Source: Eubacterium sp. | GTDB lineage: Bacteria; Bacillota; Clostridia; Oscillospirales; Acutalibacteraceae | Assembly (NCBI GenBank): GCA_024696725.1 | Contig: JAILGO010000061.1 | Span: 1-20,189 of the forward strand | Length of the DNA stretch: 20,189 nucleotides | Direction: 5' to 3' | Shown: one piece after another, positions 1 to 6,585 of the stretch | How the letters are laid out: each line of letters starts with the position of its first letter | How positions within the stretch are numbered: position 1 is the stretch's first letter | Made by a program: the position numbers and the translations under genes | The notes under the pieces: model-generated | What the model was told of the DNA's origin: nothing | Seen by the model: only the letters and a program-made list of their open reading frames with translations | Databases searched by the model: none

Positions 1-949
1 TAAGACAGCCGTCGAAGGTAACGCTTCCGAGGTTTGTGCACTCGGCAAAAGCGCCCCAGCCGATAGCGAAAATATTTGTAAAATCAACGCGCTCGATAGT
101 TTCTCTTCCCTGGAAGGAGGTAGTATTTACCGAGGTCGCACCGTCCGTAGACGAGAAATCCACGAAGTTTACGCCGCCGATAATATTAACCCACGGCTCA
201 GAGCCCTTGTCGTAATACTGAAGGTCACCGTGTCCCGTGAAGTAGAGTCTTGCGTCGGCGAGATTAAAATTCCATCTCAGCGTTTCGCCCGTGTTCTTAT
301 AGCAGTCGCCGCTGAGACTGCTCCATCCGATTTTCGGAACATCGCCCGTTTCAAGCGAGGTGTTATCGGTAATAAATGCAGTTACGGGACAGCCGCCCAC
401 GGCGTTTATTCCGAGCGAGCTTATACCCGTACCGAGTCCGATTACGGCAAGCGAGGTACAGCCCTTGAAAAACTCGTCGGGAACCTTAGCCGCGTAGGAA
501 TCAACATAATTAATATAAGCGCTCTGAAGCGAGGTACAGTTTTCAAAAGCGTTGGTCCAAAGCCAGGTACAGCCGTTCGGAAGGAAGGCGTGCTTAAGCG
601 AGGAACAGTTCATAAAAGCGTGGTCGCCGATTGTATCAATCGTTCCCCAGTTAACGCTTTCAAGCTCCGTACAGTCCTTAAACGCCCTTGAGCCGATATT
701 CGGAATTCCGTCGGAAATAACGACGCTTTTTATACTCTCCCGCTCGTTATACCACGGCGCAGGGCTGTTGTCGTAATAGTCGTACATTCTGCCGCTTCCG
801 CTTACGGTAAGCACGCCCGAATCGTTAAGCGTCCAGCTTAAGCTGTCGCCGCAGCTTCCCGAGGAAGCTGCAGAAGCGTTAAACGCCGTACCGAATAAAA
901 AGGAAACCGCTAAAAGTATACTGAAAACGCCCGAAAGTAGCTTTTTCAT
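1..949 (-). CDS. Secreted BspA-like leucine-rich-repeat protein (3' end outside window)
   Basis: An open frame runs from an ATG at 949 to the window edge, 316 codons without a stop, so the C-terminus is missing. The N-terminus is a clear signal peptide (MKKLLSGVFSILLAV..., likely cut after Ala27). Then come LRR_5/BspA-type repeats with the recurring core AFxxCTSL (IGSRAFKDCTEL, IGDHAFMNCSSL, TNAFENCTSL, EFFKGCTSL, WGAFAECTNL). Two copies of a second module flank them, around residues 34-70 and 219-250: a W.L/W.F strand, SGSGRM or TGHGDL, a YYD motif and PW. Such proteins are exported surface or extracellular proteins, often adhesins. The ribosome site AAGGAG lies inside the end of coaX, and only 5 nt separate the two genes, so they probably share a transcript. 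Ligand and anchoring are unknown. Confidence 0.85.
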   Translation of the reverse strand, partial: MKKLLSGVFSILLAVSFLFGTAFNASAASSGSCGDSLSWTLNDSGVLTVSGSGRMYDYYDNSPAPWYNERESIKSVVISDGIPNIGSRAFKDCTELESVNWGTIDTIGDHAFMNCSSLKHAFLPNGCTWLWTNAFENCTSLQSAYINYVDSYAAKVPDEFFKGCTSLAVIGLGTGISSLGINAVGGCPVTAFITDNTSLETGDVPKIGWSSLSGDCYKNTGETLRWNFNLADARLYFTGHGDLQYYDKGSEPWVNIIGGVNFVDFSSTDGATSVNTTSFQGRETIERVDFTNIFAIGWGAFAECTNLGSVTFDGCL

Positions 950-954
950 ATATT

Positions 955-1719
955 TCACTCCTGCTCCTTATTCTTATCGTAAATAATCTTTAAGCCGTCT
1001 ATAAGAAGGTCTTTATCGTAAACCATACTGTGCTTACACGCACGGGCGATTTCTCTTCCGAGTCCGCCCGTTACGACGACGCTCGCCTTCTCGCCGAGCT
1101 CCTCTTCGAATCTTTCAACGAAGCCGTCGAGCATAGCGGCGGTACCTATAACCGCGCCCGAGCGCATTGAGTCGATAGAGTTAGTCCCGATAACCTTTTT
1201 CGGCGCGGATATATCAATCTGGGGAAGAAGAGCGGTTTTAGTTGAAAGGGCGTTGATTGAGGTATTGACGCCCGCGGTGATTATACCGCCGATAAACTCC
1301 CCTTTTCCGTTTACAACCGAGCCCGTGGTAGCCGTACCGAGGTCGAAAATAATTACGGGACAGGGATATTTAGCTTTTGCAGCGACGGCGCCTACCGCTA
1401 AGTCTGCGCCGAGCTGAGCCGGGTCGTCGATTTTAATCGGCAGTCCCGTCTTTATACCGGGGCCCACTACGAGCGGACTTATTCCCGTTACGAATTTTAC
1501 CGCCTTTTTAAGCGTTCCGATAAGCGCGGGAACGACGCTTGAAATAATTGCGCCGTCGATATTCAGTGCCTTGTGAAGCGAGAGGAAGGAATGAATCTTC
1601 ATTGCGTATTCTTCGTCCGTTTCGTTAATATTGGTCGAAAGCCTGCCCGTGCTGACAAGCTCTTCGTCGTAAACGCCTAAAACTATATTTGTATTGCCTA
1701 CGTCAATAGCGAGAAGCAT
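955..1719 (-). CDS. coaX: Type III pantothenate kinase
   Basis: This 254-residue protein has the length and motifs of CoaX, which phosphorylates pantothenate with ATP in the first committed step of coenzyme A synthesis. Visible signatures are the N-terminal phosphate-binding DVGNTNIVLG (Asp6), ISSVVP at 59-64, the substrate-loop sequence KTGLPIKID with downstream GADL (104-107), the second phosphate motif FDLGTATT (125-132) followed by GGIITAG, and TGGLG near the C-terminus. These are the ASKHA-fold motifs of the family, which unlike type I CoaA is usually not feedback-inhibited by CoA. The ATG is preceded by a strong GGGGG ribosome site. A divergent promoter lies upstream (1754-1782). Confidence 0.97.
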   Translation of the reverse strand: MLLAIDVGNTNIVLGVYDEELVSTGRLSTNINETDEEYAMKIHSFLSLHKALNIDGAIISSVVPALIGTLKKAVKFVTGISPLVVGPGIKTGLPIKIDDPAQLGADLAVGAVAAKAKYPCPVIIFDLGTATTGSVVNGKGEFIGGIITAGVNTSINALSTKTALLPQIDISAPKKVIGTNSIDSMRSGAVIGTAAMLDGFVERFEEELGEKASVVVTGGLGREIARACKHSMVYDKDLLIDGLKIIYDKNKEQE

Positions 1720-1753
1720 CTTGATTCCCCCTTGGGTATAATAGTCCTTTTTA

Positions 1754-1782
1754 ATAATATCATAAATTATTTCAATAGTAAA
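1754..1782 (-). promoter_or_regulatory. Candidate sigma-A promoter of coaX
   Basis: On the minus strand TTTACT (1782-1777) and TATTAT (1759-1754) are 17 bp apart in an AT-rich intergenic stretch. Transcription would begin near 1747, giving a leader of about 28 nt before the coaX ATG. Confidence 0.55.
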
Positions 1783-1789
1783 TATAAAT

Positions 1790-1818
1790 TTGATTTATAG
1801 TATAAGTTATGCTATAAT
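1790..1818 (+). promoter_or_regulatory. Sigma-A promoter of the HAD-Nudix/nifS/thiI operon
   Basis: TTGATT (1790-1795) and a perfect TATAAT (1813-1818) have a 17 bp spacer. The predicted start is near 1825, so the TTG at 1822, which could open the frame 9 codons earlier, is not in the mRNA. The ribosome site AAGGAG (1837-1842) points to the ATG at 1849. Confidence 0.8.
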
Positions 1819-1848
1819 ATATTGACTAATTTCCCTAAGGAGAACACT

Positions 1849-3033
1849 ATGTACAAGGCTGTAATTCTTGATTTTGACGGTACCGTCTGCGATACGGGAA
1901 AAGGCATTAAAGAAAGCGTAAGATACGCGCTCGACGCGTGTTCGGTAAGCTACGACGCCGGGGAGGATTTATCCTTCGTAATAGGTCCGCCGCTGCTCGT
2001 AATGTTTCAGGAGCATTACGGCGTAAGCGTCACCGAGGCGGAGGAGCTTGTAAGAAAATACCGCGAGCATTATACCAACACGGGTATATACGAATCCGAG
2101 CTTTACGGAGGTATCGAGGATATGCTCATATCGCTTAAGGAGGAGGGGCTGCTTCTCGGTATAGCCTCCTCAAAGCCCGCGAAGTACGTTACGCTTCTTC
2201 TCGAAAAATTCAATCTTCTTAAATACTTTGACTCGGTATGCGGCGTTGACTTCAAAACCGACTGCGAGCCGAAATCGAGCATTATCGCCCGTTGTATCGA
2301 GGCTCTCGGCTGTACGGGAAACGAGGTTTTCATAGTCGGCGACAGAGCCTACGACATAAGCGGTGCGGCTGAAAACGGCGCCGACAGCGCAGGCGTTCTT
2401 TGGGGTTACGGAAACAAGTTCGAGTTCATCGAGGCAGGCGCGAAGTATATCGCGGAAAAGCCCGGGGACATTCTCGCAATAGCGGAGGGCTTCTACGAGC
2501 AAACCGAGGCGGTCAACGTGATTTTCGACGGAAGAATTCTTACCGTTCACAACGACGACGTTACGCTCTGTGACGGAACCGAAACAACACGCGAATGCGT
2601 CGACCATCCGGGCGGCGTTGCGGTTATCGGAATTACGGACGAGAACGATATTCTTCTCGTAAGACAGTTCCGTTATCCGTATAAAGAAACCATATACGAA
2701 ATACCCGCGGGAAAGGTTGAAAAGGGCGAGGACCCGTTCGAAACGGGAAAGCGCGAATTCAGGGAGGAGTGCGGCGCGATAGCCGAAAACTACTTCTCAC
2801 TCGGCGAGATTTACCCCTCTCCCGGCTACACTAACGAAATTATCCGGCTTTACGGCGCGACGGGAATCACCTTTGAAAATCCCGAGCCGGACGCCGACGA
2901 GTTCCTTACCGTTAAGAGAATGAAGCTCGGGGAAATCGTCGAAAAAATAATGAGCGGCGAAATCAAGGACGCAAAAACGGTCGCTGCGGTATTTAAGTTA
3001 AAGGAAAAGCTTTCAAAAAATGATTTATCTTGA
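1849..3033 (+). CDS. Two-domain HAD phosphatase-Nudix hydrolase fusion
   Basis: The 394-residue protein joins two enzymes in one uninterrupted frame. Residues 1-212 are a HAD hydrolase of the phosphoglycolate-phosphatase type: motif I DFDGT (nucleophile Asp8, acid Asp10), a helical cap at about 18-90, motif II Ser107/Ser108, motif III Lys142, motif IV GDRAYD (Asp165, Asp169). Residues 219-394 are a Nudix hydrolase of the ADP-ribose pyrophosphatase type, with a complete Nudix box GX5EX7REUXEEXGU at 288-310. Known ADP-ribose pyrophosphatases yield AMP and ribose 5-phosphate, either of which a HAD domain might dephosphorylate; that coupling is inference. The start is ATG 1849, set by the ribosome site. 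It is the first gene of an operon, and its last 14 bases overlap the next gene. Substrate specificity cannot be read from sequence. Confidence 0.93.
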   Translation: MYKAVILDFDGTVCDTGKGIKESVRYALDACSVSYDAGEDLSFVIGPPLLVMFQEHYGVSVTEAEELVRKYREHYTNTGIYESELYGGIEDMLISLKEEGLLLGIASSKPAKYVTLLLEKFNLLKYFDSVCGVDFKTDCEPKSSIIARCIEALGCTGNEVFIVGDRAYDISGAAENGADSAGVLWGYGNKFEFIEAGAKYIAEKPGDILAIAEGFYEQTEAVNVIFDGRILTVHNDDVTLCDGTETTRECVDHPGGVAVIGITDENDILLVRQFRYPYKETIYEIPAGKVEKGEDPFETGKREFREECGAIAENYFSLGEIYPSPGYTNEIIRLYGATGITFENPEPDADEFLTVKRMKLGEIVEKIMSGEIKDAKTVAAVFKLKEKLSKNDLS

Positions 3034-4150
3034 TAACAGCGCAACCACAAGACCCGAAAAGGCGGTTGCGGATAAGGTATACGAAATGCTTACGGAGCGC
3101 TTCGGCAATCCGTCAAGCTTTCACAGAGCGGGGCTTGACGCCAACGCCGAGATAAGAGGCGCGCGAAACGCGCTCGCCGACGCGCTTTCGTGCGACGACG
3201 GGGAAATATATTTTACCTCGGGCGGCACGGAGGCTAATAACCTCGCAATCTTCGGCGCTGTACAGGCTAACCGCCGTAAGGGCAGAAGAATCGTCACGAC
3301 GGAAATCGAACACGAAAGCGTACTCGAGGCGGTAAGAGCGCTCGAGCTTGAGGGCTACGAGGTCGTAAGGCTTTCGCCCGACGGCGGGGGAAACATTTCG
3401 CCCGAGCAGATTTACGGGGCGGTAAACGCCGACACTATTCTCGTCAGTATGATGTACGTAAACAACGAAGTCGGCTCAATTCTTCCCGTGACGGAAATAA
3501 AAAAAGCCGTAGCGAGAGCGAAGGCTCCCGCGCTGATTCACGTTGACTGCGTTCAGGCGTTCGGAAAAATTCCCGTTAAGCCGAAAAAGCTCGGCGCGGA
3601 TTTAGTAACGGTAACGGCGCATAAAATTCACGGTCCGAAGGGCGTCGGCGCGCTTTACATAAAAAAAGGAGCGCGGATTGTTCCCCGTCAGTACGGCGGC
3701 GCTCAGGAAAATAAAATCCGTCCCGGCACCGAGGCGGCTCCGCTTATTGCCGGCTTCGGCACGGCGGTCGGACTTATACCCGACCTTAAGGAGCAGAGCG
3801 AAAAAATTAAAGCGCTGAACGCCTATACGAAAAATGCGCTCTTTAAAATTGACGGGCTTAAATTCAATTCCCCCGAAAACGCGAGCGATTATATATTAAA
3901 TGTTTACGTTCCTACTTTTATGACGAGCCAGACCGTCGTTCAGCACCTTTCTTCCGAATACGGTATCTGCGTTTCAAGCGGCTCAGCCTGCGCTAAAGGA
4001 AAAAAGAGTCACGTGCTTACAGCTATGAAGCTCAGCGACAGCGTAACCGAACATTCTATAAGGATAAGCTTTTCGCGCTTCAATACCGAAAAAGACGCCG
4101 ACGCGCTTTTCCGCGCGTTAGAGGAAACCTGTAAAAAATACCCTCGTTAA
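3020..4150 (+). CDS. Cysteine desulfurase, NifS/IscS-like partner of ThiI
   Basis: This is a 376-residue PLP enzyme that removes sulfur from cysteine to form an enzyme persulfide and alanine. It shows the N-terminal YLDNSATT, TSGGTEANN (67-74), the conserved His in EIEHES (His98), HVDCVQA (174-180), the PLP lysine in TAHKIHGPKG (Lys202), and the mobile-loop catalytic cysteine in SSGSACAKGKK (Cys324). The start codon lies within the end of the HAD-Nudix gene, and thiI follows after 10 nt. In Firmicutes such as Bacillus subtilis a dedicated desulfurase (NifZ) next to thiI supplies sulfur for tRNA 4-thiouridine, and the same job is the best inference here. No iron-sulfur scaffold gene is nearby. 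Confidence 0.95.
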   Translation: MIYLDNSATTRPEKAVADKVYEMLTERFGNPSSFHRAGLDANAEIRGARNALADALSCDDGEIYFTSGGTEANNLAIFGAVQANRRKGRRIVTTEIEHESVLEAVRALELEGYEVVRLSPDGGGNISPEQIYGAVNADTILVSMMYVNNEVGSILPVTEIKKAVARAKAPALIHVDCVQAFGKIPVKPKKLGADLVTVTAHKIHGPKGVGALYIKKGARIVPRQYGGAQENKIRPGTEAAPLIAGFGTAVGLIPDLKEQSEKIKALNAYTKNALFKIDGLKFNSPENASDYILNVYVPTFMTSQTVVQHLSSEYGICVSSGSACAKGKKSHVLTAMKLSDSVTEHSIRISFSRFNTEKDADALFRALEETCKKYPR

Positions 4151-4160
4151 AGGAAATAAT

Positions 4161-5333
4161 ATGAAAGAAATTATACTTATTAAAAACGGAGAGCTTGTAC
4201 TCAAGGGGCTTAACCGAAACACCTTTGAGGATATACTTATTAAGAATATGAAAAAGGCGCTTCGCGATATCGGAGAATTTACTTTCACGAAATCGCAGTC
4301 GACGATTGTCGTAGAGAGCGCCGACGGCGAAGCCGACCTTGACGACGCTACCGACGCGCTCAGCCGCGTTTTCGGAATAGTTGCGCTTTCGCGCGCCGCC
4401 GTCGCCGAAAAGGATATAGAGGAGATAAAAAGAACCGCGAGAGAATATCTCGCCGACGAGCTTTCGCTCGCTTCGACCTTTAAGGTTGAGGCTAAAAGAA
4501 GCGACAAGAAATTTCCGCTTAAATCTCCCGAGATTTCAAGGGAGCTCGGCGGCTATCTTCTTTCAAAGTTCAATCACCTTAAGGTCGACGTTCATAATCC
4601 CGACGTTACGGTTACCGTTGAGGTCAGGGATTCGCACGCGTTTATAAGAGGCAACAATATCAAAGGCGCGGGCGGTATGCCCGTTTCGACGAGCGGACGC
4701 GCCGCGGTGCTTATCAGCGGCGGTATAGATTCGCCCGTTGCCGCATATATGATGGCAAAGCGCGGAATAGAGCTTGTTGCCGTTCACTTCGCTTCGCCGC
4801 CGTATACGACGGAGCTTGCGGAGCAGAAGGTATTTGAGCTTTTACATAAGGTAGCGCGTTACAGCGGACCGATAACGACCTACGTCGTACCGTTCACCGA
4901 GCTTCAGGAGGCTATAAGAGACAAGTGCGACGAGCAGTATTTCACGATAATAATGCGACGCTTTATGATGAAAATAAGCGAGATTCTCGCGCGGCATCAG
5001 AACTGCTCGGCGCTGATTACGGGAGAAAGCGTAGGACAGGTCGCGAGCCAGACGATATATGCGCTCGGCTGTACGGACGCCGCAACCGACCTCCCCGTAT
5101 TCAGACCGTGTATCGGTATGGACAAGGTTGAAATCGTTAATATTTCAAGAGATATCGACACCTTTGAAACCTCTATACAGCCGTACGAGGACTGCTGTAC
5201 CGTATTCACTCCCAGGCACCCGAAAACGAGGGCAAAGCTTGAGGAGGTAACCGAGGTTGAAAAGGCTATAGAAAACGCCGACGAGCTTATTAAAAGAGCT
5301 GCCGACGGCGCGAGAAAAACAGTAATTAAGTAG
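4161..5333 (+). CDS. thiI: tRNA 4-thiouridine synthetase ThiI (no rhodanese domain)
   Basis: This 390-residue protein installs 4-thiouridine at tRNA position 8. The N-terminal ferredoxin-like and THUMP region occupies roughly residues 1-170, followed by a PP-loop ATP pyrophosphatase domain with SGGIDSP (186-192), which adenylates U8. A conserved cysteine pair in PYEDCCTVF (Cys345-346) matches the position of the Escherichia coli Cys344 region. The enterobacterial C-terminal rhodanese domain is absent, the normal short form in Firmicutes, where the adjacent cysteine desulfurase passes sulfur directly. AAAGGA sits 6 nt before the ATG. It is cotranscribed with the desulfurase upstream and the membrane protein downstream. 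Confidence 0.97.
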   Translation: MKEIILIKNGELVLKGLNRNTFEDILIKNMKKALRDIGEFTFTKSQSTIVVESADGEADLDDATDALSRVFGIVALSRAAVAEKDIEEIKRTAREYLADELSLASTFKVEAKRSDKKFPLKSPEISRELGGYLLSKFNHLKVDVHNPDVTVTVEVRDSHAFIRGNNIKGAGGMPVSTSGRAAVLISGGIDSPVAAYMMAKRGIELVAVHFASPPYTTELAEQKVFELLHKVARYSGPITTYVVPFTELQEAIRDKCDEQYFTIIMRRFMMKISEILARHQNCSALITGESVGQVASQTIYALGCTDAATDLPVFRPCIGMDKVEIVNISRDIDTFETSIQPYEDCCTVFTPRHPKTRAKLEEVTEVEKAIENADELIKRAADGARKTVIK

Positions 5334-5341
5334 GTGAGATT

Positions 5342-6553
5342 ATGGGCTACGACCCCGAACTTGAAGAAATACTTAAATCAATTAAGAACGATAAAAAAGC
5401 AGGCGAGCATAAAACCGAGCCTATTAATCTTCCTCCGCCGAAGCCGAGATATGATTTCACTCGGGAAAATCCTGAGCCGATACCCGAGCCGGAGCCTGAG
5501 GAAAGCGCGTTCACCGAGGAGCTCAGAACCGAAAGCGAACCCGAGGCGGCTCCCGTAGCGGTAACGGTTGAGGAGGAAATAATAACTCCCGTATCCGAGG
5601 AAACTCAAAGACTCGCTAAAAAAATCTCAGGCGAGTTCGAAGAAGCTCCCCCGAAGAGAGAGAAACCCGCGAAAGCGGAAAAGCCGAAAAAGGAAAAAGC
5701 AAAAAACGACGGCGCAAAGGTTGCTCTTCCCGTCGCGGTTATTTCCGTAATCATAGCGCTTTGCGTATGTATAGGCGGCTTTGTATTCGGTCACGGCTTA
5801 TACGTAAAGAAATACGAGGCGAAGTACGGAATATCCTTCCCGAAGGGAATACCGATGGAGCTTTGCGATTATTACGGACAGAATCAGAGCCTCGCGGGAA
5901 GCGTGAGCTTTAAGGACTACGGAGACGATATCCCCGTTTACAGCGAGCCTCCCGAGGACGGTGCGCTCTTTGAAAAGGGCAGCAGCGTAAAAGAGGAGCA
6001 GCATTACAGAGCTATCGCGCTCAATAACGGCGAGGCGGATATCGAAGCGCTCTATAAGGACGGAGAGAGCTTTGTAAAAGCGTCTCAGCAGTTTACTTTT
6101 AAAACCGTTTACGGCGAAAATGAAAAGTATCAGGTTATCGCGGCGTATATTATAAACACCCGTCCCGAGGACGATAACGGCTACGCCTTTCCGTATAACT
6201 GCTACGGAAACTTCACCCCGAAGAGCTACCGTCATTATCAGGATACGATTAAATGCAGAAGCATTTACAAGACGGGATATAAAATCACTCCCGAGGATTA
6301 CTGTATGACGGTAAGCGTTCCGACGGATATTATGCCCGACTTCCGTTTTGTAATAGTCGGCGTAAAGCGCGAAAAGCCCGAAAGGATAACTCAGACAAAG
6401 CCGAACGACAGAGTTCGTTATCCGCAGGTTTACTGCGACAAGCTCGGCGTTCACAATATCTACGCGCAGTTCTCGTCAAAGTGGTTCCCCGAAATCGTAA
6501 CTAACGAAAACACGGGCGACACAAGGCAGCTCAGCGCAGAGGATTTTCAATAA
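5342..6553 (+). CDS. Membrane-anchored sortase-B-like protein lacking catalytic residues (pseudo-sortase)
   Basis: This 403-residue protein has a charged, Pro/Glu/Lys-rich cytoplasmic region (about 1-125), one membrane helix (about 127-152) and an extracellular domain. That domain follows the order of class B sortases: a QNQSLAGSV strand (cf. NPDTVGW), IPVY, GALF (cf. GTIF), YQVIAAYIINT...DDNGY, RSIYKTG, then EDYCMTVSVP and PDFRFVIVGVKRE. Where sortases carry the YGHN histidine this protein has ALNN (Asn228), and where the TLSTC cysteine is expected it has TVSVP (Pro327); the arginine-like residue Arg335 remains. Transpeptidation is therefore unlikely, and a binding or structural role is inferred. 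The assignment rests on motif order, not a search. It is the last gene of the thiI operon (8 nt gap, ribosome site AGGTGAG) and is followed by a terminator. Confidence 0.6.
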   Translation: MGYDPELEEILKSIKNDKKAGEHKTEPINLPPPKPRYDFTRENPEPIPEPEPEESAFTEELRTESEPEAAPVAVTVEEEIITPVSEETQRLAKKISGEFEEAPPKREKPAKAEKPKKEKAKNDGAKVALPVAVISVIIALCVCIGGFVFGHGLYVKKYEAKYGISFPKGIPMELCDYYGQNQSLAGSVSFKDYGDDIPVYSEPPEDGALFEKGSSVKEEQHYRAIALNNGEADIEALYKDGESFVKASQQFTFKTVYGENEKYQVIAAYIINTRPEDDNGYAFPYNCYGNFTPKSYRHYQDTIKCRSIYKTGYKITPEDYCMTVSVPTDIMPDFRFVIVGVKREKPERITQTKPNDRVRYPQVYCDKLGVHNIYAQFSSKWFPEIVTNENTGDTRQLSAEDFQ

Positions 6554-6556
6554 ATT

Positions 6557-6583
6557 AAAACCCCACGTTTACCGTGGGGTTTT
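6557..6583. terminator. Bidirectional intrinsic terminator
   Basis: CCCCACG (6561-6567), loop TTTAC, CGTGGGG (6573-6579), flanked by AAAA and TTTT. It lies between two convergent genes whose stop codons are only 32 bp apart and can end both transcripts. Confidence 0.9.
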
Positions 6584-6585
6584 AT

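Noticed and set aside
230-776. Plus-strand open frames opposite the LRR gene
   Set aside because: They are antisense frames of the repeat-rich minus-strand gene, which has a signal peptide, ribosome site and recognisable repeats.
1822-1848. TTG start giving nine extra residues to the HAD-Nudix protein
   Set aside because: The TTG overlaps the area just after the -10 box, upstream of the predicted transcript start, and the ribosome site lies between it and the ATG at 1849.
1720-1848. Riboswitch or leader regulator ahead of coaX or the HAD-Nudix gene
   Set aside because: The divergent region is only about 130 bp, AT-rich, and both predicted leaders are under 30 nt, too short for a riboswitch.
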